NCBI GenBank assembly: GCA_903881475.1
Contig: CAIRTK010000037.1
Location: 61,905-125,904 of the forward strand
Reading direction: 5' to 3'
Origin: an uncultured Opitutia bacterium
GTDB taxonomy: Bacteria > Verrucomicrobiota > Verrucomicrobiia > Opitutales > Opitutaceae
Length of the DNA: 64,000 nt
A model generated the notes under the pieces. The model had not been told where the DNA came from, made no database searches, and was given only the letters and a program-made list of their open reading frames with translations. Every line of letters begins with the position of its first letter. The stretch's first letter is position 1. Below, piece after piece: positions 34,310-42,059 of this stretch. The translations under genes were made by a program, and so were the position numbers.

Positions 34310-34600
34310 TCAAACCGCCGCCTTCGGCCGGCGGCGGCAGAGCGAGACCAGCCCGACGATTGCCAGCACCGGCAGCCAGACGGGCGCCAGCACCGCCAGG
34401 ATCACCAGCGCCACCGCCAGCAGGCCGGCGAGCAGGGCAAGTCCCACGCCGGCGACCGCGGCCACGCCGCCCATCATCAGCGCCCCGACGACCAGCATTG
34501 TGACAACGGCGATCATCGCCGGCAGGAGCAGCACCGGAAAGACATGGATGACCACCAGGCCCGCCAGCACGAAGAGCAGGATCTTAAGGAAGGTTTTCAT
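34310..34600 (-). CDS. Small two- to three-helix membrane protein
   Basis: A 96-aa very hydrophobic protein starting MKTFLKILLFVLAGLVVIHV. Three hydrophobic stretches are separated by Gly/Ala-rich turns, and the C-terminus is basic (LCRRRPKAAV). No family is recognised. ATG 34600 has a reasonable context, and the reading frame shows the usual high third-position GC. It could be a small inner-membrane regulator. It is separated from the hypothetical gene downstream by the family I palindrome. Confidence 0.55.
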   Translation of the reverse strand: MKTFLKILLFVLAGLVVIHVFPVLLLPAMIAVVTMLVVGALMMGGVAAVAGVGLALLAGLLAVALVILAVLAPVWLPVLAIVGLVSLCRRRPKAAV

Positions 34601-34653
34601 ATCCTCAAAACACGGCTCCCCGGCGAAAGTCGCAGCGATCATTGTGCTAATGT

Positions 34654-34707
34654 GGGGCAGGTGCCTTCACCCGCCTCGGCTCCAGCGGGGTGAGGGCACC
34701 CCGCCCC
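34654..34707. repeat. Imperfect palindrome upstream of the PhyH pair
   Basis: GGGGCAGGTGCCTTCACCC (34654-34672) pairs with GGGGTGAGGGCACCCCGCCC (34687-34706) with one bulge. It is in the 237-bp gap between the divergent small membrane protein and first PhyH gene. The rest of the gap shows no other clear feature. Confidence 0.65.
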
Positions 34708-34837
34708 CTATCAGACGGCATTCTCACTCCCCCAGCCCGCTTGCGCCCGCCGCAAACCGACATAGCTATTGCCAGCGGGCCCCTTCCCGCCAAAGGCTGC
34801 CCGAAGTGTAACTTTCTCCACCCACCCGGACTTTCCC

Positions 34838-35752
34838 ATGGTTACCTCCTTTCCCCTGTTTTCCTACCAGCACGAGCTCGACACCTCGCCGGAGGCCTTC
34901 GGCGAACTGCGCCCGTCGGCCGACTACCTTGGCCAGCCCAAGGTGCTCAACCAGCGGCTGGAAGAGGACGGTTATCTTTTCATCCCCGGCTTCTTCGATC
35001 GCGATCTGATTCAGGCGGCCCGGGCGTCCGTGACGGACCGCCTCGCCGCGGAAGGCGCACTCGATCCTGCCTTCCCCGCCATCGAGGCCCGCTGTCAGCC
35101 CGGCAAGGCGCTCGGCTTCCGCGGCGACCTGGCCAAGCAGAATCCCGCGATCGACCGCGTGGTCTATGGACCGGAGCTGATCGGCTTCTATGCGGAGCTG
35201 TTCGGCGAGTCGGTGCGCCACTTCGACCACACGTGGTTCCGGGCCCTGAGCCGCGGCCAGGGCACGCCGCCGCATTGCGACCTGGTCTATATGAGCCGCG
35301 GCACCCACCAGTTGCTCACCTGCTGGATTCCCTACGGCGAGGTGCCGCTCGAGATCGGCGGCCTCATGGTGCTGGAGGGTTCGCATCTGCAATCCGAGCG
35401 CCTCAGGAACTACCTCGAGGTCGATGTCGACCTGTACTGCGAAAATCGCCCGAAGGAGATCGAGAAGGTGAAGGAAAAGGGCGGCTGGAGCCACCCGGGC
35501 TGGCTGACCAACAATCCAGTTTCCCTGCAGAAAAAAATGGGCGGCCGCTGGCTCACGACGCATTGGCAACCCGGCGATTTTCTGACCTTCAAGATGACGC
35601 TCATCCACGCGAGCCTCGACAACCAGACCGACTTCGTCCGCCTCTCGTCCGACACCCGCTACCAGCGCGCCAGCCAGCCCGCCGACGCCCGCTGGGTCGG
35701 CGCCAATCCCGCCGGCCATGGCCCGCGCGCCAAGCAGGGCATGATTTGCTGA
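34838..35752 (+). CDS. Phytanoyl-CoA dioxygenase (PhyH) family protein, copy 1
   Basis: A 304-aa Fe(II)/2-oxoglutarate-dependent oxygenase-like protein. The iron ligands fit PPHCDLVYMSRGTHQL (H-x-D) and a distal His in LIHASLDNQTDFVRLS, with the following Arg positioned for 2-oxoglutarate. The N-terminus has the PhyH opening DGYLFIPGFFDRDLI. ATG 34838 is the first good start. It is the first of a tandem pair; copy 2 begins 20 bp downstream. Family members hydroxylate small molecules or lipids; the substrate is unknown. The last 100 bases are almost identical to copy 2. Confidence 0.9.
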   Translation: MVTSFPLFSYQHELDTSPEAFGELRPSADYLGQPKVLNQRLEEDGYLFIPGFFDRDLIQAARASVTDRLAAEGALDPAFPAIEARCQPGKALGFRGDLAKQNPAIDRVVYGPELIGFYAELFGESVRHFDHTWFRALSRGQGTPPHCDLVYMSRGTHQLLTCWIPYGEVPLEIGGLMVLEGSHLQSERLRNYLEVDVDLYCENRPKEIEKVKEKGGWSHPGWLTNNPVSLQKKMGGRWLTTHWQPGDFLTFKMTLIHASLDNQTDFVRLSSDTRYQRASQPADARWVGANPAGHGPRAKQGMIC

Positions 35753-35772
35753 GTGCGGCCGCTTGCTCCGTC

Positions 35773-36693
35773 ATGCCCGTCTCGACCCGCTTGCTGTCCC
35801 TCGGCCGCGAACTCGACACCGGGCCGGACGCCTTTGGCGAACCCGTCCGGTCGGATGACGCCGTCGGCCAGCCCGACGTGCTGCGGGCCCTTCTCGAAAC
35901 CGACGGCTATCTTTTCATCCCCGGGTTTTTCGACCGCGATCTGATCCACGCCGCGCGCGGCTCCCTGACGGACCGTCTGGCCACCGCCGGCCTGCTTGAT
36001 CCCGAATCCCCCGCCATCGAGGCCCGGGCCCATTCCGGAAAACTTCCCGCCGTCCCCGCCGACATCGCCCAGAACAATCCCGCCCTCGATCGCGTCATCT
36101 ATGGACCGGAGCTGATCGGCTTTTTCGAAAACCTCTTCGGCGAATCCGTCCGGCATTTCGATCACACTTGGGTGCGCGTCGTTCCCCACGGCCACGGCTC
36201 TCCGCCGCACTGCGACATCGTTTACATGGGCCGCGGCACCCATCAGCTGCTCACCTGCTGGATTCCCTACGGCGAGGTGCCGCTCGACGTCGGCGGGCTC
36301 ATGGTGCTGGAGGGTTCGCACCGGCAATCCGACCGGTTGAAAAACTACCTCGAGCTCGATGTGGACCAGTACTGCGAGAACCGCGCCCATGACGTGGAAA
36401 AAGTCCGGGTGCAGGGCGGCTGGAGCCACCGCCAGAATGGCTCGCTGACCAAGAATCCCGTCTCCCTCCGCGAGAAGCTGGGCGGCCGCTGGCTCACCAC
36501 GCACTGGCAACCCGGCGATTTCATCACGTTCAAGGTGACGCTGGTCCACGCGAGTCTCGACAATCAGACCGATACCATCCGCCTTTCGTCCGACACCCGC
36601 TACCAGCGCGCCAGCCAGCCCGCCGACGCCCGCTGGGTCGGCGCCAATCCCGCCGGCCACGGCCCCCGCGCCAAGCAGGGCATGATCTGCTGA
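35773..36693 (+). CDS. Phytanoyl-CoA dioxygenase (PhyH) family protein, copy 2
   Basis: A 306-aa paralogue of the preceding gene with the same organisation: DGYLFIPGFFDRDLIHAARG, then PPHCDIVYMGRGTHQLLTCW with the H-x-D iron site, and the distal His in LVHASLDNQTDTIRLSS. ATG 35773 is 20 bp after the first copy's stop. The N-terminal third differs clearly from copy 1 (shorter, other residues), while a 74-nt stretch near the end (36586-36659) is identical at every base. This suggests gene conversion after a local duplication. It converges on a solute-binding protein gene. Confidence 0.9.
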   Translation: MPVSTRLLSLGRELDTGPDAFGEPVRSDDAVGQPDVLRALLETDGYLFIPGFFDRDLIHAARGSLTDRLATAGLLDPESPAIEARAHSGKLPAVPADIAQNNPALDRVIYGPELIGFFENLFGESVRHFDHTWVRVVPHGHGSPPHCDIVYMGRGTHQLLTCWIPYGEVPLDVGGLMVLEGSHRQSDRLKNYLELDVDQYCENRAHDVEKVRVQGGWSHRQNGSLTKNPVSLREKLGGRWLTTHWQPGDFITFKVTLVHASLDNQTDTIRLSSDTRYQRASQPADARWVGANPAGHGPRAKQGMIC

Positions 36694-36702
36694 GCGCCGT
36701 TT

Positions 36703-36729
36703 GTCATTCTGAGCGCAGCGAAGAATGAC
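36703..36729. terminator. GTCATTCT hairpin between convergent genes
   Basis: GTCATTCT (36703-36710) and AGAATGAC (36722-36729) are perfect 8-bp arms around an 11-nt loop (GAGCGCAGCGA). This 'GTCATTCTGAGCG' type of element is widespread in bacterial genomes. Here it sits between the PhyH stop (36693) and the solute-binding-protein stop (36749), so it could end both transcripts. Confidence 0.55.
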
Positions 36730-36748
36730 AGAGTCAGGGGCGGCCGTA

Positions 36749-38362
36749 TTACCGCCCTGCATTCCCCGCCGTCAGATCTAGCGTCCGTCTCATCTGGAGC
36801 ACGAGTCCCTCGGTCATTGTCTGTCCCGCCTCGAGTTCATGCTGCCGCGCGCGGGCCCGCCTATCCGCGGGATCACCGTCCGCCAGTCCGGCCCAGCCGG
36901 CGATCATCGCGTCCTGCGGCTTCACCAGCACCAGGGAGGTGCGCAGCTCCGCCTGCAGGTCCGTGCGGATCGCGTCCGGCATCGCCTGGTCCAGTGCCGC
37001 GGCGAACTGGTCCGCGCTGCCCTGGTCACCGACCAGCTTGTAGAAATACTTGTCCCACAGGATGGTCACCTCGGACCCGATGGCATCGTAGGGCGCCTGG
37101 CCGAAGGAATAGCCTTCCTGGTAATTGCGGAAGTTCCGGATCTCCTCGGGTACCACCACCCCGTCAACGGCCGGCAGCCAGCCGCTGTTGTCGGTGAAGA
37201 TCTGGTTGCCCGGCACGCTTGTCAGGAAACGGAGAAAATCGATCGCCTCCTGGGGGTGCGGGCTGCTCTTGTTGAGGTACATCGCCAGCGAGGTCTCGCC
37301 CTGACCTTCCCCGCCCAAGCCAATGATGTAGCGGCCGACCTCGGGATCGTCCGGGGTCACCGATGGCAGTTTCATCGGCGCGATCTTGAAGCTCGCCAGA
37401 CGGCGCAGCGTCGTCGCGTCCCAAGTGCCGTAGAACAGGAACACCGCCTGGCCGCGCAGGAACTCAATCATCGCGTCGTCCCGGCGCAGCTGGATGAACC
37501 CGGGCTTCATCGCCTGCGTGACCTCGCGTACCAGTTGCAGGCCCGCCTTCACCGCCGGTTCGCTGTAACGCCACCGGCCTTCCAGGTAGTCGGCGAGCAC
37601 CTGGCGGTTGTAGAGGTAGAGGTTGCCGCCGTCGTCCATCCGCTGGTTTACACCCAGCAGCGGGCAGCTGAAGACCGTTTCAGCTACGGCCCGGGCGGTG
37701 TCGCGGCTGCCGGCAAGACCCATCACCGGTTGCCCGGTGCGCCGCACATACTCCCTCACCTTCACGAGGATCTGCCGGAGGTCGTCGTAGGTTTTCGGCG
37801 CCGCCACGGATCCCGTGATCTTGCGCAGGAGCTCAACGTTGCAGAACAGCCGCAGCGATGTCTCGGTGATGTTCACGCCGTAGATCTGGCCCGGGTCGGG
37901 CGAATCGCGCCGGGGAGCCAGCAGCTTGTCGTGAAAGGTGTCCTGCCACGGGATCTTTTCCTGGGAGGTGCCGCGGTTGTAGGGATTGGGCTGGGCCAGC
38001 TCGGACGTCAGCGGCGTGAAATACCGCGCCGGGATGTCCTTCTGCCCCTCGACCCAGGCGCCCCATTCCATCAGGTCGGGACCGGTGCCGCCCGCCAGGT
38101 TCGCCCGCATCCACTGGGGATAGATCGTGGCCCCGGGAACCAGCAGCTGCACCACCTTGACGCGCGGGTTGAGCTCCTCGTAGCGCTTGATCACCGCCGC
38201 GATGCCGTCGGGCGGGCCGCGCTCGATCTGCCAGTGGGCAAACCAGATCGTGACCGGGCGCTCCTTGAGCAGCGGACTCGACCGGGTGAAGACCCAGTAG
38301 GATGCCAGGCCGTAGGCCAGCAACAGCAGCCAGAATCCAATCCGTTTCATCCGCCTTCTCAT
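36749..38362 (-). CDS. Membrane-anchored extracellular solute-binding protein, copy A
   Basis: A 537-aa family 1 (sugar-type) ABC solute-binding protein. The N-terminus MKRIGFWLLLLAYGLASYWV is a hydrophobic helix followed by FTRSSPLL, with no lipobox or obvious cleavage site, so it may be an uncleaved anchor. The mature part has two lobes, with DIPARYF, PNPYNRGT and FLRGQAVFLFYGTWDATTL typical of the family, and SPHPQEAIDFLRFLTS near residue 390. It overlaps the upstream TPR gene by ATGA at 38359-38362. There is no permease or ATPase gene in the window. A paralogous pair (38% or more by eye, not computed) lies at 39373-41798. Confidence 0.88.
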   Translation of the reverse strand: MRRRMKRIGFWLLLLAYGLASYWVFTRSSPLLKERPVTIWFAHWQIERGPPDGIAAVIKRYEELNPRVKVVQLLVPGATIYPQWMRANLAGGTGPDLMEWGAWVEGQKDIPARYFTPLTSELAQPNPYNRGTSQEKIPWQDTFHDKLLAPRRDSPDPGQIYGVNITETSLRLFCNVELLRKITGSVAAPKTYDDLRQILVKVREYVRRTGQPVMGLAGSRDTARAVAETVFSCPLLGVNQRMDDGGNLYLYNRQVLADYLEGRWRYSEPAVKAGLQLVREVTQAMKPGFIQLRRDDAMIEFLRGQAVFLFYGTWDATTLRRLASFKIAPMKLPSVTPDDPEVGRYIIGLGGEGQGETSLAMYLNKSSPHPQEAIDFLRFLTSVPGNQIFTDNSGWLPAVDGVVVPEEIRNFRNYQEGYSFGQAPYDAIGSEVTILWDKYFYKLVGDQGSADQFAAALDQAMPDAIRTDLQAELRTSLVLVKPQDAMIAGWAGLADGDPADRRARARQHELEAGQTMTEGLVLQMRRTLDLTAGNAGR

Positions 38363-39174
38363 CCGCCGCCCTCCTTCGCCAGCTGCCGGTTCGCCTCGGT
38401 CAGCAGCCGGGTCACGTTCCAGGCCCGGACGTTCGTCGGATACTCGCGCAGGTAGCGTTCAAAATAATCCTTCGCCTGTGCCAGCAGTCCGGCACGCAGC
38501 GAGAGCACGCCGATCTGGACAATCAGGTCCTCATGCGCCGTGCCGGTGATGCCGCCGATCCGATCGGCCGCGACCAGATGCGGCAGCAGCCGCGCGAGGG
38601 GTTGCTTCAGCACCACGCCGGCCTGGCCGATCTGCCGGTGCAGGTCGCGCTGCAACAGCGGCTCGTGGATCTCCGCCAGCAGCGCCTCGGCCGGGGCCAG
38701 CCGGTCGGCGCCGGCCGTTGTTGCGTCGGGCAGCACGTACAGCTTGAGCATCGCCAGCTTCACCAGGCCGAGTTGCGCCCAATGGCTCTGCGGCTGGCGC
38801 GCGGCCAGCGCGCGGTACAGCTCCGCCGCCCGCGGATAATCCGGCTGCACGAAATACATCTGGTAAAGCCGCGCCTGCAGGTACGCGGCCTCGGCGGCCA
38901 GCTCGTCGCTGCCGGTGGCCAGCTCCACCAGGACCTTTTCCGCCGCCCGCATGTTGTCGTCCGTGGCCGGCTGCGCGTTCATCCGCGCCGCCGCCCAGGC
39001 GAGCCGCTCTGGCCGCGATCCGCGGTCGCTGTCGAGGATCCGCAGCACGTCCCGCGGCCGGCTGTTGGCGAGCGCGGTCCAGGCCTGGTTCAACTCCGGC
39101 GACGCGGGAGCCGCCCCCAGCAGGGGCGGCAGCAGACCGAACAGGGCAAGGCAGGACAAACGCGGGGTGGGCAT
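38359..39174 (-). CDS. Secreted TPR-like protein, partner of solute-binding protein copy A
   Basis: A 271-aa protein with a signal peptide (MPTPRLSCLALFGLLPPLLG) and helical repeats. Key segments are AEAAYLQARLYQMYFVQPDY, RQPQSHWAQLGLVKLAMLKL and LPHLVAADRIGGITG, then the TPR-like AKDYFERYLREYPTN. It is translationally coupled to the solute-binding protein that follows. The homologue at 40980-41798 has the same block order. It could be a periplasmic scaffold presenting ligand to the binding protein. The start ATG 39174 is chosen for its signal peptide; the open frame upstream runs through palindromic DNA. Confidence 0.8.
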   Translation of the reverse strand: MPTPRLSCLALFGLLPPLLGAAPASPELNQAWTALANSRPRDVLRILDSDRGSRPERLAWAAARMNAQPATDDNMRAAEKVLVELATGSDELAAEAAYLQARLYQMYFVQPDYPRAAELYRALAARQPQSHWAQLGLVKLAMLKLYVLPDATTAGADRLAPAEALLAEIHEPLLQRDLHRQIGQAGVVLKQPLARLLPHLVAADRIGGITGTAHEDLIVQIGVLSLRAGLLAQAKDYFERYLREYPTNVRAWNVTRLLTEANRQLAKEGGG

Positions 39175-39275
39175 GACCGAAAGCAGGTGGCCATCGTGGA
39201 AGTTTGCCCGTCGCCGACAAGACCTTCGTGCACGAATGTCTCCCTGAATTTTGTCGACACCCCGCTCCATCATTC

Positions 39276-39314
39276 CTTCGGCAAGCTCAGGGCAGGCTCT
39301 GAGCGAAGCCGAAG
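39276..39314. repeat. TTCGGC...GCCGAA palindrome with CTCAGGGC loop
   Basis: CTTCGGCAAGCTCAG (39276-39290) and CTGAGCGAAGCCGAAG (39299-39314) are inverted with one extra base. This is a widespread bacterial interspersed motif (CTTCGGC...CTGAGC). It lies upstream of the copy A TPR gene. Confidence 0.7.
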
Positions 39315-39338
39315 CATGTCGGCCGGCTGGAATGGGAA

Positions 39339-39369
39339 GGTGGGCGGGCACGGGACGTGCCCGCCCACC
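39339..39369 (-). terminator. Perfect 14-bp hairpin after solute-binding protein copy B (family H copy 1)
   Basis: GGTGGGCGGGCACG (39339-39352), loop GGA, CGTGCCCGCCCACC (39356-39369) are perfectly complementary. It is three bases from the stop of the - strand copy B gene. There is no poly-T tract. It probably insulates or terminates the copy B transcript from copy A. Confidence 0.6.
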
Positions 39370-39372
39370 CGC

Positions 39373-40983
39373 TCATTTCCCCGGCTCCGCCTCCGCCAGC
39401 TTCCGGTTCATCTGCAGCAGCAGCGCCTCCGTCTGGATCTGCGAGCTCTCCAGCCTTTCCTGGGAAACCGGCAGCTCCGGATCCTCGGGCCGGCGCCGGC
39501 TGAGCGCCCCCAGCGCCATGATCTGCACGTCCTGCGGACGCACCGAGAGCAGCCGGTTGCTGATCTCCTTCCGCAGGTCCGTCCGGACCGCCGCCGGCAT
39601 CACGGCCTCCATCGCGGCGATAAACTTGTCCACGCTCCCCTCCGGCCCGTCCAGCTGGTACATGTTGAGGGCGACTTGGGAGATGATCGTCGAACCGATG
39701 GTAATGTAGGGCATGCCGAACGTGAAGCTGTCCCACGGCGTCTCGTAGGCCTTGATCGCCTCCGGCACCCTGACCCCGATGATCGCCGGCAGCCAGCCGC
39801 TGTGGTCGGTGAACAGCTGGCTGCCTTCCATGCTGCTCATGAACTGGAGGAAATCGACCGCCTCCTTGGGGTGAGCGCTTTGTTTGTTGAGATAGATTTC
39901 CATCGCCGTGCCGCCCCCGCCGTCGGCAAACCGTCCGAAGAGATATTTCCCGATTACTGGGTCGTCCGGGGTCGGCTGCGGGTAGCGGAGCACCTCGATC
40001 GGAAACGTCGCCAGGCCCCGCAGGCTCGTGCCGTCCCACGTGCCGGCAAAGATGAACAACGCGTCACCGCGCAGGAACTCCTGCGCGGAGGCGTCGCGCT
40101 GGGACTGGAGGAAGCCGGGCTTCATGTTGGTGCCGATCTCCCGCATCAGCTCCAGTCCGGCGCGGACTTCCGGCGACCGGAAGCTCCAGCGGCCGTCGAG
40201 GTACGCCTCAAGCTCGTCCCAGTTGTTGTGGCCGAGCACGCCGTTGCGGTCGTTGCGCTGGCTCATCCGCATCGTCGCGCCCTGCATGAGGAACTCCGCG
40301 AGCCACTCCGCATTGTCCCGGGAGCCAGCCAGCGTGTAGATCGGCCGGCCTGTCCGCGCCGCAAACTCCCGGACCTTGCCCGCCAGCGCGCGGAGGTCGG
40401 CCAGTGTCACCGGCATCGTCTCGCCGCCGGTGATTTCCCGGAGGAGCGCCCGGTTGCAGAAAAGCCGGGTCGATACTTCCGTCAGCGTCGCCGCGTAGAA
40501 CTGGCCCGGCACCGGGGCGTTGACCTGCTGGCTGATCAGTCCGTCCCGGAACGTCTGCGCCCAGGGCACGTGCTCGAGCGGCGTCCCCCGGTTGTAGGGA
40601 TTGGGCGAGAGCATCTCCTTCGTGATGGGCGCAAAGTACCGCGCCGGGATGTCCGACATGCCGTCGAGCCAGATGCCGAACTCCACCAGGTCCACGCCGG
40701 TGCCGCCGACCAGGTTGGAACGCAGCCACTGCCGGAAAATCGGTCCGCCGCCCGGCACGAGCACCTGCTCGACCTTCACCCGCGGATGCAGCTCCTCATA
40801 GCGGCGGATGATGGCGTTGAGCCCGTCGGGCGGCCCCCGCTCGATCTGCCAGTGCGCCACACGGATGACGACCGGGCGGTCCGTCAGGATCGGGGTCGAG
40901 CGCGTGAACACCCAGATGACGGCCAGCGCGTAGCCCGCGAAAAACAGCGCGAGGCCCAGCCGGCTGCGGATCCGCCGGTTCAT
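39373..40983 (-). CDS. Membrane-anchored extracellular solute-binding protein, copy B
   Basis: A 536-aa paralogue of copy A with the same N-terminal hydrophobic anchor (LGLALFFAGYALAVIWVF). It shares many blocks with copy A: IERGPPDG, RYEELHPRVKVEQ, GGTGVDLVEFG, DIPARYFAPIT, PNPYNRGTPLEHVPW, LAGSRDN and SAHPKEAVDFLQFMSS. The gene start overlaps the upstream TPR gene (ATGA at 40980-40983). Again no transporter subunits adjoin. The C-terminal 60 residues have an extended helical tail (SRRRPEDPELPVSQERLESS) also present in copy A. The pair is a local duplication with substantial divergence. Confidence 0.88.
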   Translation of the reverse strand: MNRRIRSRLGLALFFAGYALAVIWVFTRSTPILTDRPVVIRVAHWQIERGPPDGLNAIIRRYEELHPRVKVEQVLVPGGGPIFRQWLRSNLVGGTGVDLVEFGIWLDGMSDIPARYFAPITKEMLSPNPYNRGTPLEHVPWAQTFRDGLISQQVNAPVPGQFYAATLTEVSTRLFCNRALLREITGGETMPVTLADLRALAGKVREFAARTGRPIYTLAGSRDNAEWLAEFLMQGATMRMSQRNDRNGVLGHNNWDELEAYLDGRWSFRSPEVRAGLELMREIGTNMKPGFLQSQRDASAQEFLRGDALFIFAGTWDGTSLRGLATFPIEVLRYPQPTPDDPVIGKYLFGRFADGGGGTAMEIYLNKQSAHPKEAVDFLQFMSSMEGSQLFTDHSGWLPAIIGVRVPEAIKAYETPWDSFTFGMPYITIGSTIISQVALNMYQLDGPEGSVDKFIAAMEAVMPAAVRTDLRKEISNRLLSVRPQDVQIMALGALSRRRPEDPELPVSQERLESSQIQTEALLLQMNRKLAEAEPGK

Positions 40984-41798
40984 GGTTTCACCTCCCGGGC
41001 CTTCGCCTCCAGCACGGCCAGGTCCTCCAGCCGCCGGCGAACGGTCATCTGCCGCATGTTGTACGTGTCCTCCTTCAGGTACCGCTCGAAATACGCGCGC
41101 GCCTGGGCGTAGTGCCCGGCCCGCAGCGAAAGTTCGCCGATCGATGCCAGCAGGTCCGCATTCACCTGCCCGACCAGCCCGCCCACCCGGTCGGCCGCCA
41201 GCAGATGCGGCAGCACGGTGTCGAGCGGCTGCTCATAAAAGGTTCCCGCCCGGCCGAGCTGCAGCTGCAGGTCGCGCCACAGTTTCTTTTCCCCGATGCG
41301 CGGCAGCAGCGCCTCGGCCGCCGCGATCCGGTCCGCCGGCTTGGCCGGCTCGGGCAGCGCGTAGAGCAGCAGCAGGCCGGTCTTCACGAGCCCGAGCTGC
41401 GCCCAGTGGCTGCGGGGTTGGCGCTCGGCCAGCGCGCGGAACAGCTCCACCGCCTTGGCATAATCCTGCTGCTGGTAATGGATCTGGTACATCCGCGCCT
41501 GCAGGTACGCCGACGCCGCGGCAATCTCGTCGTCCCCGCGCGCCAGCTGCTCGAACACCGCTTCCGCCTCATGCAGCCGCTCCTGCGTCACCGGCTGGTA
41601 GTCAATGGCCACCACCGCCTGCGCGAAGGCCTGCTCCCGCGTGGGCGGCCCGGCGAGCTGGTCGAGCTTCACATAGGCGTCACGGCCGAGGTGGTCGGCC
41701 ACAAGCTGCCAGGATGCGGTGATCTCGTCCGCCGGCGCCGCCGCCAGGCACACGCCAGCCCACAGCACACACGCCAGCAACGCCGCCCAACGGCGCAT
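40980..41798 (-). CDS. Secreted TPR-like protein, partner of solute-binding protein copy B
   Basis: A 272-aa protein with signal peptide MRRWAALLACVLWAGVCLAA, followed by repeats analogous to the copy A partner: ASAYLQARMYQIHYQQQDYA, RQPRSHWAQLGLVKTGLLLL and LPHLLAADRVGGLVGQ, and the TPR-like YAQARAYFERYLKEDTYN. The chosen start ATG 41798 gives the signal peptide; the extension upstream enters palindromic DNA. It is coupled to the binding protein by a 4-base overlap, so the duplicated unit is two genes. Confidence 0.8.
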   Translation of the reverse strand: MRRWAALLACVLWAGVCLAAAPADEITASWQLVADHLGRDAYVKLDQLAGPPTREQAFAQAVVAIDYQPVTQERLHEAEAVFEQLARGDDEIAAASAYLQARMYQIHYQQQDYAKAVELFRALAERQPRSHWAQLGLVKTGLLLLYALPEPAKPADRIAAAEALLPRIGEKKLWRDLQLQLGRAGTFYEQPLDTVLPHLLAADRVGGLVGQVNADLLASIGELSLRAGHYAQARAYFERYLKEDTYNMRQMTVRRRLEDLAVLEAKAREVKP

Positions 41799-41903
41799 CC
41801 TCGGGGTAAGGGTAAGCACCCCGCCATCGTGGAAGCTGCTTTCGCTGCGACAAGAACTACCGGCGCCTTTCGCCGAAAATTCAGCCGGCCGGGCCTGCTC
41901 CGG

Positions 41904-41930
41904 GGTGGAACGCGTTGTCCCCAACGCGTT
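41904..41930. repeat. Family G 27-bp unit
   Basis: GGTGGAACGCGTTG at the left and CAACGCGTT at the right form a small palindrome with AACGCGTT twice (41909-41916 and 41923-41930). It is nearly identical to 30908-30934. The rest of the 261-bp gap 41799-42059 has only a loose inverted match near 41960-41985. Confidence 0.75.
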
Positions 41931-42059
41931 ATTTGGCTCCGTCAACCTTCAGCCTTCCGCAAAACCGCTCGGCGCGTTAGAGGCACCGCGCCCCGATTTC
42001 CGAAATCCGAACTTCCATCTTCTATCTACAATCTTCCATCTCCGCGGCGCCCGCGCCGC

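Noticed and set aside
36749..41798. Complete ABC sugar importer
   Set aside because: No permease or ATP-binding subunit is encoded on either side; only binding proteins and TPR partners are present.
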